From positions 35,917,709 through 35,981,708 of the forward strand of contig CM067076.1 in assembly GCA_033980235.1 (NCBI GenBank): a DNA stretch of 64,000 bases, in the 5' to 3' direction. This document shows positions 13,001 to 27,481 of this stretch, piece after piece; the first letter of the stretch is position 1; every line of letters starts with the position of its first letter. Below the pieces are notes generated by a model, which was not told the DNA's origin, did no database searches, and saw only the letters and a program-made list of their open reading frames with translations. The position numbers and the translations under genes are program-made. This stretch comes from Diadema setosum (Eukaryota; Echinodermata; Echinoidea; Diadematoida; Diadematidae).

Positions 13001-16000
13001 TTCCCCCTCGAAGATTATTTACGGGGACCTCAAGCTGATATAAGTTCGAATTCACTTTATTACGACAAATTGTAGATATGGTTGCTTCTTTCGATTTTTA
13101 CGCTACGTCGTGATATACTGTACCCCACGTAGATAGCACGCGTAGTCTGATTTACCTGCTTTGGCACTTGGGTAAAACCTTTATTTTTTTTCACCAGAGT
13201 CCTGTTCATGTTAATTTCTTTCATTTTTCTGTCAGTGAGAAGATGGCTGGATAGCCCATATTCATTATCACTTGTTGGTCTTTCGTGGATTCTATTTGGA
13301 TTTGAGGCGGGACAACTTTACCCGGTTATGTACCCTTTAACAATTAACCATTACTCTTATAGCTTAAATCATCAAAACAATCTAAAATCGACTTGAAACA
13401 TTATCTTTTGTTGCAGTAAGCCGTAATCTTAATATCTAATTCTTTATGTAATTCTTGCTACTTTTTCTTCCTTTTTACTCTCTCCCCCTCATCAATCATG
13501 TCTTCTTTAAAAGACCATTATCACAATATTATCATGCCCTCGTATCATGCTTTGATATGATATGATATGATATGATATGATATGATATGATGTGATATGA
13601 TATGATATGATATGATATGATATGATATGATATGTTTATTTATTTATACTCTGTCAATCTGTTTATTTTGTACGTATAGTGGCCTTTTTAAACAAGCCTT
13701 CTAGCTTCTTTTTGGTCGGCAACTGTACACATTGTAAACTTAACTATGTCTTTGACAGATTTATCTTTAATGTCGAAAAAAAAAATAAAATGAGATGAAA
13801 TGAAATGAAATTGATTGAAATTTACATCTGTGACACCAAAGTCATGCTGCATAAATGTTGAGACGATATCAAACATAAGTCAGAAAATCGAAAAGATAAC
13901 CCTTTGAATTCTCAATTCTGATTGGCTAATATCTAACTTACATTTCATATTCGGACTTGTGTTTGATTGTATCTTTAATTCTATGCTACAGAGCCCTGAG
14001 AGGTAATATGACTCCTATATGACTCTGAGGCCGATAAACCAAGGAGAAGATAGTAGTAAACTTTAGTTTGAGTGATGTCTTGTTATCTGCTCAAGCGTGC
14101 AGGTAACACCATCAAGGATGCTCTTACATATCAACCAAATGATCAATACTCGAAGCTCCGTTAACTATAAACGGATTTTCTTTTCAATAATAAATCGCCT
14201 GTGTATCCCTCCATCACTTCTTTAGACGAAATTGACTCAACGAATTTGTTTTCTTGTTAGGTAATGGGATTACATGTGATTTCCAGTATTATTCACGTTT
14301 TCGAATGCAGGATTTAAAGGCAAAGATTACCGTTGTTTGATTGTTTTATATTCTTGTCAGTGAAAAATATGCTTTCCCTAAAAATGCTGCGGAAATGGAA
14401 ATGAAAATGACATCATGTCTGCACCCATCATTGCTTGTGACGAAGAATCAGTTCTTCGATATTTTATTTCACAAACGAAGTAACATGAAACTGACAACAG
14501 TCACTTTATTATTTATGTCAACCCCTTGGAGGTGACCTTTAAACAACATTCAATATCTAAATCTATTTCCCTCATTCTATATGGCATACAGAATAAAATA
14601 TTGTAGCCTCTTTACTGTTTGTGCCTTCCCTCACTTAGCCTCCTAGATCTAACATTTCCAATCTAAATCACCGTATATATTACAAGGCATTCAATGCATT
14701 AGCAATGCACATTGTATACGTGAACCCATGATATGACAAGAGATTTCCGTTTCATTTCATGTGGTCGAACCTTGATGATAGTTCGGGAAAACAATATACC
14801 TCTTATGATATCCATTAAACGAGGATGTTCAGTAGTTGATGGAGCTTAATGATAGTATTTCCTGCGAGCATTATCTGAGTTTCATAGCTCCATTTATTTG
14901 GAATCAGCAGAAGAGAAATCTTGCCCAATAACGGTCGATGCACATAGAGAAACTCAAGCATGACTTGAGTGTATAGGCTACACAGTGCAGAAATATTTCC
15001 GTTTTACTCCATGTCGTCTTACATGTAGGCCTGAACGCATACCTTACGCTAGTACACAATCTATGTTGCCCAAGTTCTATCATAAGAAGAAACGGTTTAA
15101 AATAACTTGAAGACTTACAATTCTTTTTTTAATGTATTTCTTGTGACTTTTGCTTGATAATGTTTTTAATGACATTTATTCTGAGATTCTAGAAATGCTT
15201 GAATATATTTCTGCATTCGACCAAATTTATTGTCTTATGGGTCGATTAGGGGGTAAAATAGTGATGAAATGCAATTGTAGCGAAAGCCAGTGCGATAATA
15301 GTCATTATGATAATCATTTTAATATCAATACCTTTAATGACAATTTTAGCAGTATATTCACAAATTAAATTGATTTCAAGAATGCTATTTCTGCACGTCT
15401 TGAGGAAACTGGCTTGCAGCATTAGATGATCGTCAAGTAGCCTTGAGGGACATTGCCCAAGGATGAGTTCACAGGGCAAGCCTCGAACCCAGAATCTACA
15501 GACTCTGGTCCCTAAATAGTTTTCTCTGAATCACAGTGCTGCTATCTATATTGAGACTTCAACACTAAGGTCACTGGCCCTTTGAATATAGTCCTGCAAG
15601 ATATTCAGACGGAGTAATCAAGTTGATTTGTTATTCTTCATACAGACCAAACCAAGCCATGCAAGCCATGGGAAACCAACACATTGACATGGGTATTGGG
15701 AATATTTCGGTTTAAATGTCAGCAGAAGTAAATGGTCGTATTCTCTACACTCGTTCTGCTGTATAATCCTGAGTGATACAAACCTGGTGTATAGGATCTC
15801 AGGCGGATTGTTGATATTTCTGAGGGTATACCAAGCGAGGAATTAAGTTAAGAAATCGGCTTACTTCACTAGGAGACCGTATGGAATTATGATGTCTTTT
15901 ACAATCATGCAGTCAAGTTTTAACCTTTTGACTCTCTGTCAAATATGACCCAGCGAAGCAGCATGCAAATGTCGCACGAGAGTATTTTGTGATGTTGATA

Positions 16001-16987
16001 AATGGTCATGCATACTCTTCGCAAACACACATGCCTGTGTGTTTCAAGACAAAACATGTGACTGCAGTATTTGAAGCTGCGTCGTCGAGCTGTGTGGGAA
16101 ATCGTGCACGGTGTTTCACAATTGCCTAACGCACCATCCGCAGCGATTGAACTCACTGTGCACTAATTGTAGCCTGGAGGAATTAACAAAATGTCCTGAT
16201 TCGTGCAGTCTGCGATTAATGTGGAAAGTTTCAGTCTCCTCTTTTCTCATTCAAACAATTATCGTGTTAAACGTGCCACTTAAGATTAAACATGATTAAA
16301 GGTCAAACGCGTACATCCCACGTGCTTTTCTCAACTGGTCACAATGCCAACGGGTTAACACACGTGGACTGAGAAATGAACATTGTCAAGATGGCGCGAA
16401 GAGACAGTATAGTAAGAGGAACGGATTTTCTTTCTGTCCTTGCGTTAACTCGTAAAACACGAGATAACGAAGGCGAGAGGGAGAGCGAGGGGGGGGGGGG
16501 AGATGGGGAGATGGGGTAGGGGTGGGAGAGGGAGATATGGCCAAGTTACTCGAACCGAAGCTGATTTGCAGCAGTCTTCTGCAGAGGTTTGTGAACAGGA
16601 AATAATCTGATCGCCCTCATAGTTTAGCAAATGAGGAGGAAAGAGAAATTGAGAGGGAGGGTGAGAGATGAAAAAGTAAGAAATAGGGAAACACTTGAGG
16701 AGGGACTATTGATTAATGTCTGGTGACAACGACATAATCCTACACACTATATAGAAAATACATCAGGATCTGAATTAAGATTGAAAAGAACAAGATAGAG
16801 GGGAAAGGAAAGAGACAGAGACAACAACAAAAAATACCAAGAATGAAAACATACAGAATAACTAAGAGGAGGGGCCGAGAGTTCCGTGTCGAAGGAATGG
16901 GAGATGTATTATGAAAGGTCTCTTTTGATTTGAATAATATTCTAATCTAACGTTCATTATATTTCAGCAATAATGTATAATATGCAT

Positions 16988-17065
<78 letters not shown>

Positions 17066-20000
17066 TTGTTATGGATACATGTGCATTGTACTATCATTTC
17101 TGGGCACTTTATTGTTCCGCGGAGGAATATGTAAATAGAGAGTTCGACAAGATGACCGAGATCGACCAAACAACTTGTTTGAGAGTCTGGGTATTTTTGG
17201 TGGTTATGATGGTTCGTTAGGCCAAGTTAACCTCCGTAACAATATATATGATTGATTTCGAGGAAGAAGATCCAGGTCAGAACAATGATGACAACTGACA
17301 ACAGTGAGTTCGTCATTGCACATAAAGAGCGTTAATCATTTCACTATATTTTGCCATCACGCCGATTGACTAATTATTTCGAGTCAACCATATCATGGTA
17401 TACAACGTGGCGCAGATAAATGTTTCTTCTTGTTTGTCTTTAATCAACAAATAAGTTCGATACCTAACGGTGTCTGTTCATCGATTTAGCAATGATCCAA
17501 TTAAAAAGCCGCGGAAAAAGAAAATTGCCAAATTAATTAAGCGAAAGAGATGCCTGGTAAATTCATGAAATAAGCGAGCACCAATCTCTCTATTACGAAA
17601 CAGCATTACGTCAAACGAAATGTAATCAAAAAGCAGAATCGCATTATGATGCCTGCATTATTTCAGGATTGTAATTACCGATCAACTAACCAAAAACAAC
17701 ACCTTATATTTCTGTACATCATATATATACGTACTTACTGTTACATTTTGTTTAGTTTTTTGCGGAAATAGCTATTTAAATGCCATGTAAAACTAGCAAT
17801 TGCTGCCTACGAAGAGAATTAGATTGAACCAATATGCAGGGTAAGATGGTCTTCAGTGACTGAGTGCATGAATATAGTTCTCGATATTCACAATGCTTTT
17901 CACCTTATCCACTGAATTCTTTTGAATCTCATCTAAAGTCTGCAGAGCGGTACTCCTCATGTTTCTAAATATGATATCATTGGGCAGGTAGTGCATGCTA
18001 AACTGTGCCCCTAAAAACCTACACAGATGGAATCAAACAGCCTGATAGTCTTGTGCGTTCTCCTCTCGACGGGCTCTTGGGGTAAGGGGGTATTTACACA
18101 GTAGGCCTACATACCTCCTTTACTGCCATAAGAAATGTCTATGGAACACTGGTAGGGTTTTCTTGGGCCTTGACCCTGTTGACACCTTTACGCAGCCCTT
18201 TTGCTTAGCTCCACTCTTCCCTATGTAGTGAATTGTGTACAGCATGCAATCGCATATCTAATCGGCTGTCTTCTCTCCGGAGTTCTAGTGTTTCCAGCAT
18301 CGTTTCTGCATTTACCTATAACACTTCTGTCCCTTCGCAAGATTCATATTTCGCAGCGTGCTGCCCACGTTTGAACTGCTTTAAGTTTTTGATTTCTTTT
18401 CTCCTATCACACCCTACGGATCCCAGACACAGCTTGCACATACTAACACTGGTCTTAAAAGCATGAGCAAAGTTTTATATCCGATGATGGTTCGCCCACG
18501 TCATTTTACTGTCTACTTCTATTCCCAAATGAGGATGAGAGAAGGCTTGACCACAGAAGCTATGTAGTCCCCTGTTGGAATTTTTCTCTTTTTCGAGAAA
18601 ATTATTACTGGACACTTGGAAGCGTTGAACTTCATGTTCAACATCTTCCCTTTAGTGAGTCTTCTTCCATGTGGTTCCTTACTTTATCTTTATACCAAAC
18701 AATCATCTGTGAGTATTCTGTTGTGGTTTTTCAGCAGGTTTGGAAATACTAAAGACTCAAGCAGTGTGCCCTGGGGTACCAAGAACTGGACTTCGTTTGA
18801 TGATGACATACTACCTGCTAAAACCACTCTCTCTGTATGGGAAGTCTCCAAAGGTCTAAGCCACCGATGGATATGGTGGAATATTCTGTAGGAAGTTTTT
18901 CCAGTAGACGTTCTTGTGGAACCTTGTCGAAGTCTTTAGTAAAATCCAAGACAGCCATGTTTGCCCCGTTACCACGATGTAATACTCGAGCAACATCATT
19001 AATCGTTTTCCATTTAGGGACAGTTCAGTAGTTTTCTGGAGCGGCTTTGTCTCCGTTCTTGAAGATTGCACAAACAACCGTCTTCTACTGATGAGAAGAT
19101 TATGAAGATTCAGTTGTCAATAGATTCCTGTAATAGATCCGTAAGCAATATGACCAGTTTTGGATCAAACGTCTTCAAGAACCAAAGAGATATTTGGTCA
19201 GGTTCTGGTGCTTTGTTTGGAGATTGATCCTGCTACTCCACCTTCCTGGATCACTAATTCTGGAATATCGTGAATGTTATGCTAGTTCCCAGTGAATGAA
19301 TACTAGTTTGATCTTTTCCTGTGAAGACAATGACAAACTGTGTTAGAGTTTCGCGTTTCCCTAGTCCATCACTAATGATTATAATATTATTCGCCTTGAG
19401 ATCCGTAAAACCACCTTCAACTGTACCCATTCTTTTTATTTTTGACCAGAATTGCTGTTTTATATTCTTTCATTGCAGCGATAAGATTATTTGAAACAAA
19501 ACCTTGCTCTACTTTACGTCAGGATTTCCTAAGTTCTTTTTTTTTTCAGCATAGGCTAGCGTCCAAGTCTAAACTCTGATCAGATTCCTTTGCTTTGCCA
19601 TAATTTGCCCTGCTCAATTCTCAAGAGCCTCAATATGCGTTTTATTAAACTAAGGTAAACTGTTTGGTTTAGCTGCAGTTTTCTACGCTTTATGATTCTT
19701 CGTGACCCGTTTTCTTCTCATTGCCGATCAAATCCCACTTTTCCGCCATTGAAGATCACAATAATGCCGTTAGTCTGTCTGTTCTTCTCCAAGGTCTTGG
19801 ATACAATCAGTCACGAAATACTGTGACTTAAAGATATGTCACTAGTGAGTACGGGGAAGACCTTGGAGTGGTTTAGGAACTAGCTCACGGTTAGACACAA
19901 GTATACCACCTTGATGGCCTTTGATTCTTCCCTGAAGCCTATCAAGTGTAGCGTTCCACAAGGTTCTCTGCTTAGGAGTCTCCCTCTTTCTTTGTTGTGT

Positions 20001-20256
20001 CAATGGCATTACATGTTCATCGCAAGCTTTTCTACTCATTTCATTCAACGATAAATCCAGCGTCTCTCTCTCACACATAGACCCACATGTTCTTGAAGTT
20101 GATAAACTAAGGCGCAGGACCGCAATGGAGGAACGCCACAATTGATTTGTCTGCCAATTCTTCTCTCCATCTTTGTCTATCTATCTCTCTCCTTCTCACT
20201 TTCTTCCTCCCTCTCTGACCCCTAACTCCTCTACCCCATCTCCCCTTTCTCTCTCT

Positions 20257-20292
<36 letters not shown>

Positions 20293-23200
20293 GCAAAGTA
20301 CCTGTGTTTTCTCTCTTCCACGTATCGCCAAATCTGTCTAGGTACTAGCGATCCCAAACGACCGTCTTACGCGCATCGATTAAAGGCGCGAGATAATATC
20401 GATAGTGGAGCATGCCTGAGAATTAATTTAACGCCTGTCGATTCGAATATGAAAGAGGTAGGGGCATCAGGGGTCATGTTATGACTGCTTTGCTGTTCCC
20501 GACTTAATCGAGGTGACAGATATTGTCTTTATTTCATGCTCCATCCCATTCCTCTTTCCCCATTCCGTCCAACTATCTCTTTCCCATCTTCTGATTTCTC
20601 TTTCCAGGATCACCTGGAATAGAAACTGTGCTAGTGTATGCATCGTATGTCATGAAGTCACACTTTTGAAGGCGATTAATGGTTCATCACGTGGTATTTC
20701 GCTGGTATTGATTCATGAGCGCCTTGGGGCTACTCGACGTCGTCTGTGTCATGAAAGCTGCGTGATGCGTTCAGACCTACTGCACATAATGCTTTCTGCT
20801 CACTGGAGCATGTTTCCATTACTCCAGTGGTATGATTCGAGAATGTGACCGCCATTTGGAGATAATGCTCTTATATACACCTCGTCGTCAGCTATAAATC
20901 CGAATGTCATACGTTCTCCTCAAGGCAGTTCCATTCAATGAGAGGATTTGTTCTTGTTAATCCTTTTTGTTTAGATCTGTTTCAAGATTTCATTTTCAGT
21001 TATGAAAGCTTATGCAAGAGGGTATACATCAAAAGCAATTATGATGGATAATTTCGGACCTCATTTTCTCTACTGCGAAGAGCAAGAACAAGAATTCTGC
21101 GAACATTAAACGTCGAGATAATAAATAATGCAACTTAGACAAAATCAACAATCAAGACGATAATCTATAATAAATCTACACAGTTTCCAGAAACGGACAA
21201 AATTATCCTCTCTTCTTTTCTTCTGGTGGTTGATCAAACCCTGAGTGGGGCTTTGAAGATCATTGTCTGAAGTGTAGCCGGCAAAGTAACTGACAGAAAT
21301 CATAAGTCCGCCTGTCGCCAATATGAATTTCTTTCCACTTATTGCCATCGTAATGGCGTATTCTGTTATAGGCATAGAAATGACGTTTGATTCCCCCAGA
21401 TATAGGTTTGAAAATAAAGTTTGAAATAAAGACAAAGGGACAAAGACTTGTGAACCCCTCGTCCCCTGAGAGTGATCAGCAGGAAACAAAAGTGTCAGAA
21501 AGTGGTGAATGGGTGAATTACAGCACGTTTCGTCCCGGTTACTACACACCTCAAGCGTTACACCTTTCCTCCACATCCGCCATCTTGTTCGGTTCGTGCT
21601 ATCTTTGAATGGGCTCAGCTGAAGGGGGAAACAGAACAAGTGGCTCACGTCTGGCCTATATTTCTTGTCTTCTTTCAGCTGAAATAATGGCGTAAATGAG
21701 GTGCTAGCTGTTGTCTGCTTGACACATATCGATGGCAGAGTCTTCCTCAGAGATCCCCGAGGAGCATCCGGGGACCCATTGGTGATGAATGGCATTCTAG
21801 CCGTCTGTCTAGGTTGCTCTAGTGCTCAGCTGGATTCAAAACAAGTCAAAGAAAAAAAAAGTCCCATCAACCTTATATACGTTTGTTGATAATCAGCAGC
21901 ACTGAACGATCATATGGAAGGAAAGATCTTGCTTTACTATATCTTAAAACTCAGAGCGAAGAGAAGAAACTGGATAGTAATATGTTTAATCTAAAATACA
22001 AATGTAACGTGTTTTGTGTAACGTTATCCCGTGTGCATATTACAATCATAATCATTCAAAGTGTATAGTGCAATCTAGTAAATGTTGAACTTTTATACGT
22101 GAAGGTGTTTCTGCCCGAATGCTTTGTGGCAAAACAATACTCCAGTTGCGTTCAAGACAGGGTTTTATATTTTTCAAGACGCGGTGGGGAAGTATGTGGG
22201 ATTATATTGGTAGACAATCCGGAATCTCACGCATCGCTGGAGCTTTCGTAATTACTGGATGCCATGAGCTCATATCAGTAGAAACCAGTTCTTGGATTTG
22301 AAATGCACATGCACGGGCGCACCGACAGAGCCTTGAGGATTAGGGGGTATTCCTTTAGGCACGACAAGCCAATGTCCAAATCTCACCCGTACGCCATCTC
22401 CCCACGGGGTCAGTTAAATTATAATATATCAATATGTATGTTTCCACATCTCCTTCCCTTCACCTGCCCACATTTACGATGGACTGATTTATACAAAATA
22501 TCTTATGGTGTCTAACTGTCAGATGTGTTTAGGGGCGACACGGTGATCAACGTTTCCTGGCAGTATAGCACAGATATTGAGAAATACCTGGTTAGAAAAT
22601 GAGATAAAAAGTGTCGTATATTTCTTTTGTTTTAGTCTGTTGACTCAGGGTTGTCCATAGGGCATTTTTATGGCATTGCGAGAAGGACATTACCTACTTG
22701 ACAAGAAGGAACACCTACAACTAAAGGGAAGAAGGAGAGAAGAAGAAGAGGAGGGGAGGGGAGGGGCAGGGCAGTCAGGTGTTCGTGTAACGAGTTTACC
22801 GCATGGGAGATTGCAGGTGTAGGAAGTCTGCATCATTTGTCCCGTCTCTCACGAATGACTGATCGTGACGAATATTTCTGTGTTTGTGCTGTCTTTTTGT
22901 GTCTTTACCTTCAGTGGTGTAATGGAGATGTAGTCTTGCCGTTTCCACAAACCCGTTTTTATATTTCCCATACAACACACACACACACACACACACACAT
23001 ACACACAAAATGACCCAAGACATGCTTTTGTAACATTGGAACTGGGTCGTCCAAACAAGTGTCCAATTTATACTTCCTTACACAATTTGACACGAATCAT
23101 TCATTTTCTGCAGTGTAAACCACTGCTATAGGGACAGGTATGTCAAACTATTTTAGATATTTTGATTTATATTACTTTTGAACATCATGTTTATCAGGAA

Positions 23201-26200
23201 ATTTGCTTCTGGGTGACCTCTGCTCTAAAACTTTATGTATTATCCGTGTTTATATAGATAAAAAAAAAATCTAGCTTCAGTTCAGAAGAAAGGAGGCTCT
23301 TCATACATTATATCTGGTACGCATTATACATGTGGGCTGATATACTTTAGCACGAAATTCCTTCTGCCAAGGTCTTCTTTGTTTGCAGTCATAATGGCTC
23401 AAATGTAACTCCCGTAAACCTGCCAAGAAAACATGAAAGATAAGATTATCAGCCGATATTTCTTTGAACTAGTGCTCATATATAGTTGATTTACTTAATG
23501 TAGAACATATTATCAGAGACTTCTTAACCAAGGAAAATACATTGGCGAATGAACGGTAATCTTCGACGTACGGGCTGGAGCTTTGGAGATAAATACATCG
23601 TCTACGCTCTCCCACCTCCCTTTCCTTCTTTCTCTTCTCCTTTGTGTTTCCATAATATACTCCTCAAATCCTTGTTCCAGGCAGCTAAATATATCTGCGT
23701 CATTTCAATATTTGAAATGGCATTGTGCTGTTGTATTACTAGAAGGACATGCATACATGTCACTTATAAGAAGAAAAAAAAAGTGGTGAAAATTTCAGAA
23801 CATTTCCTTTCTTGTGTATGAATGTCTGCATCTTCGAAATCCAGCGATTACAGGGATTTTTCGACTAATCAAAATGCATTGCCTGGACCGCAAAAAATCT
23901 CAGTAGATTTCTGATCAATCCACCCCTGTGGATTTAACAGGAGGTTGCCTCTGTCGATGTTTGTTTGTCTGTTTGTATGTGTGTTGTTTCTCTTATTCAT
24001 ATCTTATCTCTTTTTCCAACGATGACGCACAAGCCAACCGATATCAAGTCATATTATTCTCTACGGGTTTCCTTTAAGTCACTGCCTGTCCAGTCTCAGT
24101 GTCTTGACACTGCAAAACGTGTTCTGGGTTCTATGTTTGACATCTTTGGTTGTCCGACAACGATGTGATTCTTCCCCCTCCAGTTTACCAAGACCAGGAT
24201 TAATAAAATCACACTTTTATCATAAATTGCCCCCAAACATTGGAAAGGGTAAAGGACAATCCCCCTCGAAATGTTACACTAATAGAGGCAATGTTATAAT
24301 AGTTTGGCAGACAAACCGTAAATTGAAAATTTTAATGTCTTATTGGGCCTACAACAGACTCTGCTATGACAAATATCTCTTCATTAATTGTCGTAACAAC
24401 ATAATCTTATTTGTTGTCGATAGTTAGAACAATAATGGAAAACAGAGAGTACCTTGACTTTTAAAGGATCGGCCTGAAAAGAATTCGAGCGGGAGAGAGT
24501 TTTCTTTTCAAAGAATTTTGGTATACATGAAAAAAACAAAACAAAACAGGAAGCAGTGAGGACATGGTCCTTGTCTTTTTGACTGTGGATGTAATCCTCT
24601 TCAAGGATCAAATACTATTAATAACTATTTTTTGGGCAGCAGGTTTCCCAAATGAATTTTCTCTTTATAGTTTATACAACATTTAAAGTACGAAATTAAG
24701 CTCTTTGAGGAAAACATGATCAAGACTTGTGATTACCAAGGTGTAGAATTTACCTTCTCTGATTTATAAATTAGTACATAATTATTCCTTCATCTGGACT
24801 GCCCCAAATTGTTCATACAAATCACAACGTTCAAGAATTCTGCAAATTTCACCTTCTGACGAAGATTCTATTTCGTCTCTTTGTCTTTGTTTGGTCAGGG
24901 TGTATCTTGACCCTCAAAGTATTTCTGCATTTCTATAAGTACCTATCTCCCACATGTATATTCTGAACGGTCTCTAAGCCTCATGGATGAGATTTCAGAC
25001 CGGCGTCCAGCTCCGAATCACCCAAAGGGAATAGGACACGCTGTAATTCATTGAACAATACTGGTGACGCCTTGTAAAATCCGGAACGTGATATACAGAA
25101 GTCACTATACACGGTGACTGACAATACAGCGACAGCCCGTGGCGAAGTAGCCCAAGCGATCAAGCTTTGGAGATAGCTACTTAATCAGTAGCGCATTCTG
25201 AAGGCGATATTCAATCAAGTCGTAAGGAGTATTGAGTAACATGAAATCCGCCATCACGGCTTTTCGAGCCAACTTGATTTCTCCAGAGACGCGTTGGAAG
25301 GGAGCTGCTACTAAAGGTCTCCTTCTGGTCTTCTAACTTTCGGATGAAGTCTGGGAAACCATCGAGAGTGGACGATGAGAGATACCAGACCTGATTTCTT
25401 TCACAAACCATGACATCACGCCCTAATGAATCGAGAATTAATTACTGAAAGCCGATTAGTGACTAAGTGTGTCTTTGAAGTTGATGCACCCAGCATCAAG
25501 AAATATTGCAGATAACGAGAAGAACAGAATGGGTGGAAAAGACTTAACCATGAATGTCGCACATATCTCATGATAATAATAGGTGTATTATTAGTGTGCT
25601 TCTGTGAGTAGGATGTGTGTGTGTTTGTGTATATACATTATGCACACAAAAGCACATGATTGTGAATACACGTCCTGTCAAGATGCGAAATAACATCGCA
25701 TACTATTGACAAGGGGTTTATTCATGGAATTTCCGCTGTGAATTCATCGATGTGCAATTCCTTACGACACAACCCATGTCCTTAAGCATCAGTTGAACAA
25801 TACCAAAATGTAATTTTCCCATCCCCCAAAAGGTTAATGTTTTACGGAAACATTTATGCATATAACAATGTATAAGGTGCGATTTGTGTATGTGTGTGTA
25901 TATGTGTGCGTGCGTGTGTATGTGTGTGCTTGAACTCCCAAATAAGCTGCTCAGTTCCATGAATAATATTAATTTCCTTTCAATTTATGTTATTGCATGA
26001 GAAAAAGGAACGCCAAATCTGAAAGTAACCGACTGTAGCATGGCGGAAAACAGGATCCGAGTGAAATGTGGATATAGGCAGAAGAAATAAGACAAACATC
26101 TGATGGTGTATCTATCGTGACCCTTACTGTCTTGCCATTCCTCGTCTCTTAAGGATCACATCACTCACGATGATTTGATTCAGTCAAAAGTCAAACTCCG

Positions 26201-27333
26201 TCAACTGAGCTGGAAAAAATAACACTCGCAGAAACGCAAACAAAACTACGTACGACTAAAAAAAAAGCATTCAGACTTTAGCGGCCGGAAACCTGTCCGT
26301 ATCTGAGAAGCTAGGAATGAAAGGTGCATAACGTGCAAGAAGCCCAAGAGACCTGGCTAGTTTACTTTACTCGCCCAGCCGTTCTCAAATCACCGCACCC
26401 CTAGATCCGCCTACTGCTGTGTTTAATTTGTCTTGTGTCTCAAACGTGTATAATATCTGCAATAGTCTCAGTTCAAGGATTGGAATAGTGTAAACAACAA
26501 CCTATAGATTGTTTTTAAAAATATTTGAATAAACGGGTGGAAATGAATCATATGGATGCTTATAATCTGCATTAAAGGACAAAATACAAGCTTTTGATCA
26601 CATTGTCGTTTCAGCAATGCTGGGTTCCTAACAAAACAGTCAACGGTAAAATGTAAAACATAAAATAACACATGATTCTCAACTCTCTGTTTATATAGAT
26701 CAAGTTTTTTTTTTTAATTCCTGCGAGAATAAGCCAATGCAAACAAGAGGAAAGAAACTTAACCTTCGTTTTCGTGGAAATAGGTGAATTTCTGTGATAT
26801 CATGTTCCTATTTTCCAGACACATCTTCTCTTGAAAATGCGATACCATGTAATATTGTTGCAATTCCTGTCCATGTTATACGTGGAAATCTTTGTCTTTC
26901 TTTCTATCATTCAATCATAAGTATATCCAAATAGAGGCGTATGGCAGTATAGTATTCCACTATACAAAAAAAAAGACATAGATCATTGACATAATGTGCC
27001 ATTGTCAGTGATATTAGCACATTGACACACAATGGCACATTATGTCATTCTGTGTCTTTGTTTGCATAGATCCCGATGAAGGTCTATGATATGGCCGAAA
27101 ACTTACGAACAAAATAACTAAGCCACGTCTAGACCAGTGGAATATTATACTATCTTACGTCTATATACTGTCTCCGCCACCTGGGGGTATTTTATGAAGC
27201 GTTTTGGTCGGATATTTTTCTGACAAACTCTTACAAGCTTCTGAAATCCTTGCATCTGATTGGCTGAGAGCAAATTTGTCCGACAACTTGGTCAGACAAA
27301 ATGCTTCATGAAATACCCCCAAAGGTACATTTC

Positions 27334-27386
<53 letters not shown>

Positions 27387-27431
27387 ACATATCAATTTAT
27401 ATATTTAATTATTTATTCATTTATTCATTTA

Positions 27432-27481
<50 letters not shown>

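Larger units (their letters stand above)
4095..18020. other. First part of 23.5 kb intron 1
   Basis: Intronic DNA without recognisable exons. It holds the MITE at 4546-4706, CT/GA-rich tracts (about 6175-6290 and 8050-8230), poly-A/T near 7408-7450 followed by a small GC hairpin, a GT-rich stretch at 10068-10200, short poly-C (about 10990) and poly-G (about 12047) runs, a pentanucleotide array, a SINE and an AT microsatellite. The remainder is unremarkable AT-rich sequence. Confidence 0.7.
19721..26930. other. Intron 1, later part
   Basis: No recognisable exon. Contains CT microsatellite (about 20245-20287), a (CA)n run (about 22976-23007), GT-rich stretches near 25616 and 25885-25930, and one unexpectedly long minus-strand open frame (21145-21795). 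Sequence around 25000-25440 has higher complexity and GC than its surroundings. Confidence 0.6.

Noticed and set aside
18027..18081. A tempting alternative first exon: ATG, then a signal-peptide-like [14 protein letters not shown] and a good phase-1 donor (GTAAGG at 18082) that could splice to receptor exon 2
   Set aside because: The minus strand of the same bases reads [20 protein letters not shown], which fits the C-terminal WNxLPxxxV region of the adjoining LINE remnant. The signal-like frame is therefore most simply the antisense of a retrotransposon. It would also omit about 57 residues of the amino-terminal domain. cDNA could still overturn this.
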